DNA of 35,341 nt from Pedobacter sp. ASV19 (GCF_016429005.1 NZ_JAELTV010000024.1:1-35341), one strand, 5' to 3'. Numbered from the stretch's first letter, positions 17,435-26,642 are shown. Notes: generated by a model from the letters alone, not told the origin. Numbers and translations are program-made.

Positions 17435-19237
17435 ATGAAACTTTCGACCCGTATATTTCTTTCTGCTGCTGTTTTAATGGCTGTTGCAAGTAGCCCCGCT
17501 TTTGCCCAGGAACAAGATCCTGGTATGTGGGACAAATCAAGCCTTCAAAAAGATAATCCCAATCTGAAATGGTTTAAGGAGGCTAAATTTGGAATGTTCA
17601 TCCACTGGGGACTCTATTCCAAACTGGCTGGTGAATACAAAGGAAAGAGGTATTATGGCAGTGGCGAATGGATTATGAACCAAGGGAAAATTCCTGCTGC
17701 AGATTATGCTAAAGAGGCGAAAACCTTCAATCCTGTTAATTTTAATGCAGAAGAATGGGCCAGGATTGCGAAGGATGCAGGCATCAGGTATATGGTCATT
17801 ACAGCCAAGCATCACGAAGGTTTTGCGATGTATGATTCTAAAGTAAGTGATTTTAATATTGTAAAAGCAACGCCATACGGGAAGGATCCTATGAAGGCCC
17901 TTGCAGAGGCTACACGTAAACAAAACATTCCATTTGGGTTTTATTATTCCCAGTTTATAGACTGGCATGAGCCAAATGGTGGAAAGAACGGCTGGGATTT
18001 TGATGAATCGAAAAAGGATTATCAGAAGTACTATAGGGAGAAGGCGATTCCGCAATTGAAAGAGTTGCTTACGGGCTACGGCCCACTAGGGATTGTTTGG
18101 TTTGATATGCCGGGAGGCCTTACCAAAGTACAGACCCAGCAACTGGTGGATAGTTTACACCAGCTCCAGCCTAAAAGTTTATTTAGCAGCAGGGTAGGAC
18201 AGGGGCTTGGAGATTACCGCGATTTTGGTGATTCTGAGATTCCGGATGTGCCGATTAAAGATGTAGTATGGGAATCTATTTATACCCATAATGATTCCTG
18301 GGGTTATATTAAACACGACATGAATTTCAAATCTTCTGAAGAGATCATCAGGCTTTTGGCCCGGGTAGCTTCTAAAGGAGGGAATCTGATGTTGAATGTG
18401 GGACCGGATGGCCTGGGGAATATCCCGCCTTATTCCGTAAAATATCTTCTGGAAACAGGAATGTGGCTTAAAAAGTATGGAGAGAGTATTTACGGATCTG
18501 ATTATGGCTTGGTACCACCACAACCATGGGGTGTAACGACTTCCAAACCAGGCAGGGAATTTCTGCATGTATTTCACAGACCTTCAGATGGAAGGCTTTT
18601 GGTACCTGGATTAAAGGCTAAAGTAATGAAGGTTTATGATCTGAATACCAGGGTGTCTTTAAAATGGACGGTCGATGGTGATGATTTATTTTTAAGTTTA
18701 CCCGAGTTTAAAGGCCGGAACCCGGACCAGGTGTTTGTGGTTGAGTACAGTGGAAAAGCTCAGGATCACTCCGATAATAAAACCACCGTTGTATCTCCCC
18801 AGTATGAACAAAACAACCTGGATGCGATCTCCGCTCAATTGGAAGGAAAAGCAGAAATCAAAAGTTTAACTTACAGCCATTATTACGGAGACTGGAAACA
18901 CACCACCTGTGTGGTGGAAATGAAATCCCCGTCTGATGCCGCGGAATTCAAAATGAGGCTCACAGGGGCGGGAGATTATAAAGTGATACTTAAGTATACC
19001 TGTCCACAAGAAAGTGCGAGACAGGAGGGAAAAATAGCTTTTAACGGAAAGGATTATTTGTTCAGAACCCTGCGTACTTCTGAGTTTGATAAAAGTGCCC
19101 CGTTAATGTTCATTAAACATACAGTAGCTATTGTATCCGCAGATAGAGCTGGGGAGTATAGTTTGAAAGTCAGCCCGCTCCAGGAGGGTAAAGAGTTGTT
19201 TAAATTGAAGTCGGTAGATTTGGTTCCAATAAATTAA
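17435..19237 (+). CDS. GH29 family alpha-L-fucosidase with C-terminal accessory domain
   Basis: This 600-aa protein has a Sec signal peptide ending at SSPAFAQ. The GH29 barrel starts at KWFKEAKFGMFIHWGLYS. The usual KHHDGF motif reads KHHEGF here, and the candidate nucleophile is Asp224 in IVWFDMP. SKGGNLMLNVGPDG closes the catalytic domain. After a beta domain there is a linker-like segment around residue 445 and a C-terminal module of about 140 residues ending LKSVDLVPIN, resembling the end of the first GH29 protein of the cluster. The three GH29 proteins are clearly diverged, so the array looks functionally diversified rather than a recent duplication. The product should act in the periplasm or at the cell surface. 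Confidence 0.93.
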   Translation: MKLSTRIFLSAAVLMAVASSPAFAQEQDPGMWDKSSLQKDNPNLKWFKEAKFGMFIHWGLYSKLAGEYKGKRYYGSGEWIMNQGKIPAADYAKEAKTFNPVNFNAEEWARIAKDAGIRYMVITAKHHEGFAMYDSKVSDFNIVKATPYGKDPMKALAEATRKQNIPFGFYYSQFIDWHEPNGGKNGWDFDESKKDYQKYYREKAIPQLKELLTGYGPLGIVWFDMPGGLTKVQTQQLVDSLHQLQPKSLFSSRVGQGLGDYRDFGDSEIPDVPIKDVVWESIYTHNDSWGYIKHDMNFKSSEEIIRLLARVASKGGNLMLNVGPDGLGNIPPYSVKYLLETGMWLKKYGESIYGSDYGLVPPQPWGVTTSKPGREFLHVFHRPSDGRLLVPGLKAKVMKVYDLNTRVSLKWTVDGDDLFLSLPEFKGRNPDQVFVVEYSGKAQDHSDNKTTVVSPQYEQNNLDAISAQLEGKAEIKSLTYSHYYGDWKHTTCVVEMKSPSDAAEFKMRLTGAGDYKVILKYTCPQESARQEGKIAFNGKDYLFRTLRTSEFDKSAPLMFIKHTVAIVSADRAGEYSLKVSPLQEGKELFKLKSVDLVPIN

Positions 19238-19253
19238 AATAGATAATAAGTTT

Positions 19254-19274
19254 AGATAGATAATGTATCTGTCT
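19254..19274. repeat. Short imperfect inverted repeat between GH29 and GH3
   Basis: AGATAGATA (19254-19262) and TATCTGTCT (19266-19274) pair with one mismatch around a 3-nt loop. A T-rich stretch follows. It lies 17 nt after the GH29 stop and 21 nt before the GH3 start. It may be a weak attenuator or a regulator site. The AT-rich composition makes chance occurrence possible. Confidence 0.35.
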
Positions 19275-19295
19275 GATTTTTAAATAAATATTAAT

Positions 19296-21731
19296 ATGAG
19301 TAAATCGATTTGTGTGGCTATGTTGCTTTTGGTTTCTTCTGGCCAAATATTATTTGGTCAGTCAAAAAACATCTATCATAAGGGTTGGACAGACTTTAAC
19401 AAGAACGGAAAAATGGATGTGTTCGAAGATCCGTCCAGACCAGTTGAAGAGCGGGTAAATGACTTGCTTAGTCAAATGACACTAGACGAAAAGACCTGTC
19501 AGACGGCGACACTGTATGGCTATGGGAGGGTACTCAAAGACGAGATGCCAACAGCCGAATGGAAAACTAAAATCTGGAAAGACGGCATTGCAAATATTGA
19601 CGAGGAACTGAACAGTTTGCCTTATAATAAAAAAGCGGTCAGTCAGTATTCTTTTCCTTTCAGCAAACATGCCGGCGCCATCAATACGGTACAGAAATGG
19701 TTTGTGGAAGAGACCCGTTTAGGAATTCCGGTTGACTTTACGAATGAAGCTATTCATGGTTTGTGCCACGATCGGGCAACCCCTCTTCCCGCACCGGTAA
19801 ATATTGGTTGTACCTGGGATAAGAATCTGGTGTACCGGGCAGGGAGTACTGTGGGAAGAGAAGCAAAGGCTTTGGGCTATACTAATGTTTATGCACCGAT
19901 TTTAGATGTAGCCAGGGACCAGCGTTGGGGAAGGGTAGTGGAGTGTTATGCGGAAGATCCTTTTTTGATTGCAGAACTTGGAAAGCAAATGACTCTGGGC
20001 ATCCAGGATCAGGGGGTTGCAGCTACATTGAAACATTATGCTGTATACAGCGTGCCAAAGGGGGGGCGTGATGGTGCAGCACGTACCGACCCACATGTTG
20101 CCCCCAGGGAAATGCATCAAATGTTCCTCTATCCATTCCGCAGGGTGATTCAGGAGGCTCATCCTATGGGTGTGATGAGCAGCTATAACGACTGGGACGG
20201 TGAACCTGTTACCGGAAGTTATTATTTCCTTACGGAGCTTCTACGCAAGCAGTTTGGCTTTGATGGTTATGTGGTTTCGGACAGTGAAGCAGTAGAGTTT
20301 ATCTCCAGCAAACACCATGTGGCAGAAGATTACAAAGCGGCCGTAAAACAATCTATAGAAGCAGGTTTGAATGTTCGTACGCATTTCACGATGCCTGAGG
20401 TTTTTATTTTGCCTTTAAGAGAATTGGTAAAGGAGGGTTCTGTGTCTATGAAAACACTTAACCAGCGTGTGGCCGATGTTCTAAGGGTGAAATTCAGATT
20501 AGGTTTGTTTGATCAGCCTTATGTGATTGACCCGGCTTCTTCAGATAAAAAAGTACATACAAAAGCGGATGAGGAGCTTGCTGTTCAGATCAACCGGGAG
20601 TCTATGGTACTGCTTAAAAACGAGAAGAGTCTGCTTCCGCTGGATGTGAAAAAGTATAAAAATATATTGATTACAGGTCCATTGGCAGGGGAGGTAAATT
20701 ATACCACGAGTCGTTATGGGCCTTCTAATAATCCGGTGACCTCTATATTGGATGGAATTAAAGCCTATGCGGGACAAAATGCGGCAATAAAGTATAGTAA
20801 AGGCTGTGAGGTGATTGATGCAAAATGGCCGGAAAGCGAAATTATTCCAACAGATCTAACTGTCGAAGAAAAGGCTATGATTGCCAGTGCAGTAGAAGAT
20901 GCCCGGCAGTCGGATGTTGTAATTGCCGTGGTAGGAGAAACAGATAATCAGGTGGGTGAAAGTAAATCCAGAACCGGGTTGGGGCTGCCCGGCAGGCAGC
21001 TGCAATTGTTACAGGCGCTGTATGCTACAGGAAAACCAGTGGTGATGGTGATGGTGAATGGCCGGCCGTTAACTATTAACTGGGAGAACCGGTATCTGCC
21101 AGCAATTCTGCAGGCTGGCTTTCCCGGACCTTCTGCAGGTAAAGTCGTGGCCGAAACGCTTTTTGGCGACAACAATCCCGGAGGTAAGCTCTCCATGACC
21201 TTTCCGAAATCTATTGGTCAGATCGAATTAAATTTTCCATTTAAGCCAGGTTCTCAGGCAGGTGAGGGTAAGAAAGATGATCCGAATGGTTATGGGAAAA
21301 CCTCTGTTCAAGGTGCTTTGTATCCTTTTGGTTATGGTTTGAGTTATACCAGCTTTGAGTTCAGTAATTTGAGGTTGAGCCAGCAGGAGATTCACGCTCA
21401 AGCAGATCTGGAAGTGTTGGTGGATGTAAAGAATACGGGCCAGCGCAAAGGAGATGAAGTGGTTCAATTGTATTTAAGAGACGAAGTGAGCAGTGTAACA
21501 ACTTATGAATCTGTGCTCAGGGGTTTTGAACGGGTGGGCCTGGCGCCTGGAGAAACCAAGACGGTTAAATTTATACTTCACCCTGATGATCTGGCCTTAC
21601 TGGACAAGAATATGAACTGGACCGTAGAACCTGGAAAATTCCAGGTGATGATTGGAAATTCTTCAGAAGATATTCGTCTGAAAAAGGAATTTACTGTGCT
21701 GGAACCTGCTGCTGTGAAGGCGACTCCTTAA
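19296..21731 (+). CDS. GH3 family glycoside hydrolase (beta-glucosidase/beta-xylosidase type), secreted
   Basis: This 811-aa protein has a signal peptide ending near SSGQILFGQ. A segment TDFNKNGKMDVFED follows at about residues 32-45 and has EF-hand-loop spacing. Then come the GH3 (beta/alpha)8 domain, the alpha/beta sandwich domain and a C-terminal fibronectin-III-like domain (about 700-800). The candidate nucleophile is Asp329 in GYVVSDSEAVEF, and the substrate-binding segment LKHYAVYSVPKGGRDG is present. The acid/base residue probably lies in the second domain near VGETDNQVGESKSRTGLGLPG, which contains two Glu. GH3 enzymes remove terminal beta-linked sugars. With fucosidases and esterases next to it, it would trim the backbone or side chains once fucose and acyl groups are gone. 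The 3' end overlaps the convergent permease gene by 41 nt. Confidence 0.92.
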   Translation: MSKSICVAMLLLVSSGQILFGQSKNIYHKGWTDFNKNGKMDVFEDPSRPVEERVNDLLSQMTLDEKTCQTATLYGYGRVLKDEMPTAEWKTKIWKDGIANIDEELNSLPYNKKAVSQYSFPFSKHAGAINTVQKWFVEETRLGIPVDFTNEAIHGLCHDRATPLPAPVNIGCTWDKNLVYRAGSTVGREAKALGYTNVYAPILDVARDQRWGRVVECYAEDPFLIAELGKQMTLGIQDQGVAATLKHYAVYSVPKGGRDGAARTDPHVAPREMHQMFLYPFRRVIQEAHPMGVMSSYNDWDGEPVTGSYYFLTELLRKQFGFDGYVVSDSEAVEFISSKHHVAEDYKAAVKQSIEAGLNVRTHFTMPEVFILPLRELVKEGSVSMKTLNQRVADVLRVKFRLGLFDQPYVIDPASSDKKVHTKADEELAVQINRESMVLLKNEKSLLPLDVKKYKNILITGPLAGEVNYTTSRYGPSNNPVTSILDGIKAYAGQNAAIKYSKGCEVIDAKWPESEIIPTDLTVEEKAMIASAVEDARQSDVVIAVVGETDNQVGESKSRTGLGLPGRQLQLLQALYATGKPVVMVMVNGRPLTINWENRYLPAILQAGFPGPSAGKVVAETLFGDNNPGGKLSMTFPKSIGQIELNFPFKPGSQAGEGKKDDPNGYGKTSVQGALYPFGYGLSYTSFEFSNLRLSQQEIHAQADLEVLVDVKNTGQRKGDEVVQLYLRDEVSSVTTYESVLRGFERVGLAPGETKTVKFILHPDDLALLDKNMNWTVEPGKFQVMIGNSSEDIRLKKEFTVLEPAAVKATP

Positions 21732-22890
21732 CAGCTTTTTTACTGATGATATGTATCCTGTAATAAGCCAGTATACTGTACAGTAACCAGAGCAGAATCA
21801 GGTGAAATAGTGTGCCGAAGTCTGTTGTTATGTTTGCCCCTGCCTGTACAATTGCCGTGTAGATTTTAATAAATGGGGTGGTGGGCAGCAGCGAGGAAAT
21901 CCATTGCAGAGGCAGGGGCAAAGATTCATAAGGCCAGGTATAGCCTGTAATGAGGAAAATCGGATAGGTTGAAAAGGCCATGACCTGTAAGCAGATCAGC
22001 TGAGATGTAAATAAGGAGCCAATAAACTGTGCCATGGGGATTAGGGTAACGAGCAACAGAAAGAACAACAGGCCAAGCTGAAAACCGCTGCCACGCATGG
22101 GGATGTTCAGCAGATGGAAATTGATATTTAAAAAGAAAAAGGCGTAACAACCAAAGAGCATGAGGTAGAACAAACCTTTGCCCCAAATGGCCTGAGATAG
22201 ATTGCCGGTATTCCAAAGCAATACAGATTTTCTTTCTCTTTCAGCGGCCACACTTTCAGACAGGCCAATCAGCAGTGTTTGTTGCAGGATCAGTGCCAGC
22301 AGGCCAGGTAAAAGAAAGCCACCGTAACTGCTGCGTTCGTTGAAAAGAGGCCTGTAATCAAGGCTTACAGGGGCCACTTGCTGCATGGCAGCCTCGCTGG
22401 TTAAGCCCTGGGTTTGCTGAAAATATTTAAGCCGTACGCCAGCCCCTATAGTCAGACAGATTTGCTGTACGTTAGCCAGCAGATCGCTGGAAGGAAGAAA
22501 CCTGGCCGCATTTACCGCAAGCACTACATTGGCTTGTTTTAAAGTATACAGACTTTTTTCTGTGTCTTTCGGGATGTAAAAATAGCCCTGGCAATTGCCC
22601 TGATACATGTACTCTTTAGCCTCGCCAAGGTTAGGGAAATGGACCAGATCTACAATCTGTGACTTGTCAATATTTTGCATCAGCAACCGGGATAATGTGG
22701 TGTTGTCATCGTCTACAACCGCTAATTTTACATGTTCTTCTTCTTTGTTTATGTAAATGCTTCCATAAAAGAAAGCATATAGCAGCGGAGCAATCAATAG
22801 TGTGAGCAGTAAACTATGATCTTTGGCCACCAATGCGACCTCGCGCCAGAATAAACGAGTAAATCCGGATTTAGGCTTGTTTTGCTTCAT
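21691..22890 (-). CDS. ABC-2 type exporter permease (second of two)
   Basis: This 399-aa membrane protein has an N-terminal membrane segment (LLLTLLIAPLLYAFFYGSIYI), a periplasmic domain of about 140 residues, and five or so membrane segments in the C-terminal half. This is the ABC-2/YhhJ-YbhR layout. Its start overlaps the preceding permease gene by 20 nt. It is the last gene of a minus-strand set of TolC-like protein, HlyD-like adaptor and two permeases, and its 3' end overlaps the GH3 gene by 41 nt. In the E. coli YbhGFSR exporter the same types of subunit occur with an ATPase (YbhF), but no ATPase gene is present here. The transported compound is unknown; drugs, ions and envelope components are possible. 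Confidence 0.86.
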   Translation of the reverse strand: MKQNKPKSGFTRLFWREVALVAKDHSLLLTLLIAPLLYAFFYGSIYINKEEEHVKLAVVDDDNTTLSRLLMQNIDKSQIVDLVHFPNLGEAKEYMYQGNCQGYFYIPKDTEKSLYTLKQANVVLAVNAARFLPSSDLLANVQQICLTIGAGVRLKYFQQTQGLTSEAAMQQVAPVSLDYRPLFNERSSYGGFLLPGLLALILQQTLLIGLSESVAAERERKSVLLWNTGNLSQAIWGKGLFYLMLFGCYAFFFLNINFHLLNIPMRGSGFQLGLLFFLLLVTLIPMAQFIGSLFTSQLICLQVMAFSTYPIFLITGYTWPYESLPLPLQWISSLLPTTPFIKIYTAIVQAGANITTDFGTLFHLILLWLLYSILAYYRIHIISKKAVKESPSQQQVPAQ

Positions 22891-24043
22891 ATTTCAGTTG
22901 ATTGAATTGTGCCTTCAGCAGAAGGCCTGCTGTAGGAAACATGACCAGACAAAACAAGAGGAGTTTTTGAAGCTCATTCTGCGAATAATGCAAAGAGAGG
23001 TTCATGTAATAGGACTTAAAAAAGGCATCTAAAAATGGGGTATAAGGCATAATAGTGGCGTAATACTGATCGTACCAGGGCATTGCCCATCTCGGAAAAG
23101 TGAAGCCGCTGAATACAAAGGCGGGAGAAGTATAAAACAAAGCCGTATCTCCGGCCAGCATAACGTCTTTGAATAATGCAGAAATGAAAAAACCAATACC
23201 AATACAAGCCAGCGAAAGCAGGGTATAAAGGAAAAAGAATTTGCCTGTGGCGGCTGGTACTCCAATATGGAAGATGGGGAAAATGACAAAGGCGATCAGT
23301 ATAAAATTGATCCAGGCAATGGCCAGGTGGGCTGTGGTTTTTCCGAGTATTACGGCTGTAGCCGATCCTTTAGAGAGCTGGTGCAGTTCTTCCATGGTCC
23401 CCGTTTTCCATTCGTAATTCAGGGCAAGCATGCTGCTGATGATCAGGATCATTTGCATACCTACGGTGATCAGACCTGGAACCAGGTATTCCTGATAATT
23501 GTAGGTGGCGTTGTATAACTGGTAGGAATTGAGCTTAATAGGGTTGGCGAGTGCCATTGCTCTTTCTGGTTTTACGCCAGTTTTTACCAGCTTTTGCAGG
23601 ATCACGCCGGCACTGCCGGTAATGATGACTTCGGCTACAGATTTATAAACCAGTTTTGCAGGAACCAGAGAGGCCGCATTGGTATATAATGTTACGGTAA
23701 CCGGATGGCGGCTCAGGATCTGTTTTTCCATGCCTTTGGGGAAATGGACCGCGCCCATTGCTTTACCTTTCTGAATCAGTAACTTGAGTTCTGCTTCACT
23801 TCCAACTCTGTAACTGACCCTCAAGGCTTCTCTTTGTGTAAGGAAAAAAGTCAACTGGCGGCTTACTGGTGAATTGTCCTCGTCCCAGATGGCGAAAGGA
23901 AGATGTTTAGCCTCTTGTTTATTGTAAATCAGGGCATAAAAGAAAAAGAGCACCACCGGGATGATAAGCATCACCAGGTAGAAGACAGGAAGGGTGAAGA
24001 TCCGTTTCCATTCTCTTTGTATAATTTGCCAGATGTTTTGCAT
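22871..24043 (-). CDS. ABC-2 type exporter permease (first of two)
   Basis: This 390-aa protein has the same architecture as the following permease. A membrane segment at about 18-38 (FYLVMLIIPVVLFFFYALIY) precedes a periplasmic domain, and a C-terminal bundle of five hydrophobic segments includes LVPGLITVGMQMILIISSMLAL. The two permeases probably form a heterodimer. The start ATG at 24043 directly abuts the stop codon of the HlyD-like gene, with no spacer, so translation is likely coupled. No nucleotide-binding domain is fused to it. Confidence 0.86.
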   Translation of the reverse strand: MQNIWQIIQREWKRIFTLPVFYLVMLIIPVVLFFFYALIYNKQEAKHLPFAIWDEDNSPVSRQLTFFLTQREALRVSYRVGSEAELKLLIQKGKAMGAVHFPKGMEKQILSRHPVTVTLYTNAASLVPAKLVYKSVAEVIITGSAGVILQKLVKTGVKPERAMALANPIKLNSYQLYNATYNYQEYLVPGLITVGMQMILIISSMLALNYEWKTGTMEELHQLSKGSATAVILGKTTAHLAIAWINFILIAFVIFPIFHIGVPAATGKFFFLYTLLSLACIGIGFFISALFKDVMLAGDTALFYTSPAFVFSGFTFPRWAMPWYDQYYATIMPYTPFLDAFFKSYYMNLSLHYSQNELQKLLLFCLVMFPTAGLLLKAQFNQLKYEAKQA

Positions 24044-25036
24044 TTAGGGAAGTTTTAATGAAGCTGTCATACCTGAACGGAGGCCTTCGATTTTTGCATT
24101 TGGAGCGGGGGTAAGCTCTATGGTGAAAGTTCTCAGTTCAAATTTTCCCTTTTCATTTGTAGGAATCCAGTTGGCGAACTCGAGGGTAGGGGAAATGCTG
24201 GAAACTTTAACATCAAATGTTTCAGGTGTACAGCCAGGAACGGTAACTTGTGCAGTGGCACCGGTTTTTAACAGTTTTCCTTTGTCCTGTCGTACATTAA
24301 AGCGCAGTAAAGCAGAGTTCTTTTTTTCGATGGTCATCATAGGATAGCCAATAGAAACTATCTCTCCCTGGTGGATTACCAGGCTTGAAATTACACCATC
24401 TGCAGGCGCATATACTCTTGTGTTTTCACCCAGTGCTTTGGTCAGTTCATAAGCATGTTCTGCTTGTTTTACTATGGCTTGCGCCGAACGGATAATTTCA
24501 GGGCGTGTACCTTTTTCAATCATCTGCAAATTCAGTTTGGCGGTTTCCATTTCTTTTTTGGAAGCCTGGTATTTGAAATAAAAGATGTCTTTTTCCTGTC
24601 CGGAGATGACCTCTGCATTGTACAAGTTGTTCATTCTCTGATAGGTGTTGCTGAATAGTTTGTATTGCTCTTCGGTAATCTGGTACAGCTTGGAGGTGGC
24701 CTCTACGAGTTCAGGACGTGCACCTTGTTTCAATAAATCCAATTGTCCCTTGGCGGCATCTATTGCGGCAAGTGCTTGTGCTTTAATGGCATCTATTTCG
24801 TTGGTGCGGAGAACGGCCAGAAGCTGTCCGGTTTTTACGGTATCTCCCTGGCCCACAAGTAAAGAGTCCAGCCTGCCGGGGAACTCTGCTGCAACATCTA
24901 CACTTGAGGCATCGACCATTCCGACGAGGGTATCATCGCCATCAGAAGAATTCCCTTTTAAAAAGAAAAACAGGGCAATGAGTACAACGGCTATAGGAAT
25001 GGTTAAAGCCCAATAGTTTTTGAAAAAATCCTTCAT
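24044..25036 (-). CDS. HlyD-family periplasmic adaptor
   Basis: This 330-aa protein has a single N-terminal membrane anchor (about residues 10-27, LTIPIAVVLIALFFFL). A biotinyl-lipoyl-like half follows (VDVAAEFPGRLDSLLVGQGDTVKTGQLLAVL), then a helical hairpin with coiled-coil character (about 80-200) and the second lipoyl half (APADGVISSLVIHQGEIVSIGYP). A beta-barrel domain closes the protein. This is the membrane-fusion or adaptor subunit that links inner-membrane permeases to a TolC-like channel, and it resembles YhiI/YbhG. It lies 29 nt after the TolC-like gene and touches the permease gene. Confidence 0.9.
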   Translation of the reverse strand: MKDFFKNYWALTIPIAVVLIALFFFLKGNSSDGDDTLVGMVDASSVDVAAEFPGRLDSLLVGQGDTVKTGQLLAVLRTNEIDAIKAQALAAIDAAKGQLDLLKQGARPELVEATSKLYQITEEQYKLFSNTYQRMNNLYNAEVISGQEKDIFYFKYQASKKEMETAKLNLQMIEKGTRPEIIRSAQAIVKQAEHAYELTKALGENTRVYAPADGVISSLVIHQGEIVSIGYPMMTIEKKNSALLRFNVRQDKGKLLKTGATAQVTVPGCTPETFDVKVSSISPTLEFANWIPTNEKGKFELRTFTIELTPAPNAKIEGLRSGMTASLKLP

Positions 25037-25065
25037 CTTTTTAAGTTTTATAGTCCTGTTTCCTT

Positions 25066-26517
25066 TTAGGGAATGAATTCTGTGAATTGTTGCGGTTTGC
25101 CCAGTATGTTGTAATATTCTGCTACAGTGAGGTAATAACCCATAACTGCAGTGTAATATGCTTTTTGTATTTCTGCTTCTACAAGTAAGGCATCGTTGAC
25201 ATCTTTGGGAGAAGAAAGCTGATTTTTCATTCTTTCGGTAATAAGTCTGGAGGTTGTTCCGGCTTCTTTCCTTGCCGTATCAAGGGCTGCTACATCATTC
25301 TGGAGAGATTTTATTTTGTTGCCGGCTACCATCATGGCTGCCTGCAGCGTCTGACTGGTATTTTTCTCTGCCAGTTTGGATTCCTCAATAAGTTCCCGGG
25401 CAGCTTGTGTGCGTTTGCGAGTCTGGCCGTTAAACAGTGTCCATTGTAATTCTACCCCTACAAACCAGTCAGGAATGGTTAAAGGAAGATCCTTTTGGTA
25501 AAGATTATAGTTGCCAATGGCAAATACATTGGGCAAAGCGAAAGAACGTGTTACTTTTTCGGAAGTTTTGGCGTAAGCCGTTTTGCTGTCTACGAGTTTA
25601 TAGATAGGGTTGCTTTCATAAAAACCAGGCTGTGCAGCTTCCGGTGCTTTTGTGGTATACTTTAGTGTGTCTGTGATTTGAACGGCTGAATCCAATGCGG
25701 CACCCATCAGCTTGTTCAATTCTACCAATGCATTTTGTTTGTCGAGTTTTAAGTTGTTGTAGATGGATTGAGCTTGTGTCAGGAATACATTGGTCCAGTT
25801 TTTCTGGTAGGGTGGCAGTACCTGGTTCTTCACCATTTCAGCTGCGTAATTTTTGTTTTTTGTAAGAGCGTCTACGATAAACTGTTGTTTATTTAAAATG
25901 CTATTGAGGTACAAAATCCTGACATATTGCGCCGCGATCAGGAAATTAACTTCTTTATTGGCTACCTGAACATTGATGCTGGTGGTTTCTACCAGGGAAG
26001 ATGCAAGATTCCGGGCTGCAGAAAGTTTGTTGCCCAGATAAAGAGGTTGCCGAACGCCCAGGCCAGCAACAAAATAGGATTGTTTGCTTAAAGAAGGGTT
26101 GTAATCCGGATAAATTGCCCCAATGATCTTTTTTGAAGCATTTAAAATGCGGTCCTGAACAGGTTGTGATAAATCACTTCCTGTAATTTCCTTGAAAACT
26201 TCATTTACTGCATTCAGGTTTTGGGCTGAAGAGCCATTTACAATTCCATCTCTAACCGTTTGAAGGTTGATATCTATGGGTTTACTAAGGTAGGTATAAC
26301 TTGAAAGGAGGTCTACTTTTGGAAGATAACTTTGTTTCTCTGCCTGAAGATTAAATTTACTGGCTTGTAAAGAAGTTCTCGCTTGTTTTACCGTTAGGTT
26401 GTTCTGATAGGCTCTGTCCAGGCACTGCTGCAGCGTGGTATTCTGACCGTAACTATACGAAGAGCCGAATAGCAAAAGCGATGCAATTGGAAACGCTAAA
26501 TTGTAGATTCTTTTCAT
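25066..26517 (-). CDS. TolC-like outer membrane efflux protein
   Basis: This 483-aa protein has a Sec signal peptide (ending near GSSYSYGQ) followed by two OEP repeats. The opening NTTLQQCLDRAYQNNLTVKQAR is the typical start of the first TolC repeat. The region around residues 340-350 (WFVGVELQWTLFNGQTRKRTQ) is the corresponding beta-strand and helix start of the second repeat. It forms the outer-membrane channel of the tripartite exporter. It is the first gene of the minus-strand operon, so the promoter should lie just upstream of 26517. Confidence 0.92.
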   Translation of the reverse strand: MKRIYNLAFPIASLLLFGSSYSYGQNTTLQQCLDRAYQNNLTVKQARTSLQASKFNLQAEKQSYLPKVDLLSSYTYLSKPIDINLQTVRDGIVNGSSAQNLNAVNEVFKEITGSDLSQPVQDRILNASKKIIGAIYPDYNPSLSKQSYFVAGLGVRQPLYLGNKLSAARNLASSLVETTSINVQVANKEVNFLIAAQYVRILYLNSILNKQQFIVDALTKNKNYAAEMVKNQVLPPYQKNWTNVFLTQAQSIYNNLKLDKQNALVELNKLMGAALDSAVQITDTLKYTTKAPEAAQPGFYESNPIYKLVDSKTAYAKTSEKVTRSFALPNVFAIGNYNLYQKDLPLTIPDWFVGVELQWTLFNGQTRKRTQAARELIEESKLAEKNTSQTLQAAMMVAGNKIKSLQNDVAALDTARKEAGTTSRLITERMKNQLSSPKDVNDALLVEAEIQKAYYTAVMGYYLTVAEYYNILGKPQQFTEFIP

Positions 26518-26531
26518 AGGCGGGCGTTAAC

Positions 26532-26539
26532 CAAATATA
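26532..26539 (-). promoter_or_regulatory. Candidate -7 element (TATATTTG) for the TolC-type exporter operon
   Basis: The minus strand reads TATATTTG, an exact TAnnTTTG match, 15 nt upstream of the TolC ATG. A transcript from here would have a very short leader. No TTTG is found at the standard -33 spacing. No TetR-type regulator, often linked to such operons, is adjacent. Confidence 0.35.
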
Positions 26540-26604
26540 CTATTTTTATTACAAAAATGCCATTTTGCACAATCAAACTTCGTTCTGTTTAATAAAATAG
26601 AAAA

Positions 26605-26642
26605 GTTATTGTCCTCCCTGCGAAAGATGGGAGGACAATAAC
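26605..26642 (-). terminator. Strong intrinsic terminator of the DUF6496 gene
   Basis: GTTATTGTCCTCCC (26605-26618) and GGGAGGACAATAAC (26629-26642) form a perfect 14-bp stem with a 10-nt loop. On the minus strand the hairpin begins 12 nt after the DUF6496 stop codon and is followed by the T-rich TTTTCTATTTTATT. It separates this gene from the exporter operon. Confidence 0.85.

Noticed and set aside
17537-18055. 172-codon open frame on the minus strand within the third GH29 gene
   Set aside because: It is fully inside a strongly supported GH29 gene, and its product resembles no protein family and is the mirror of the conserved GH29 codons.
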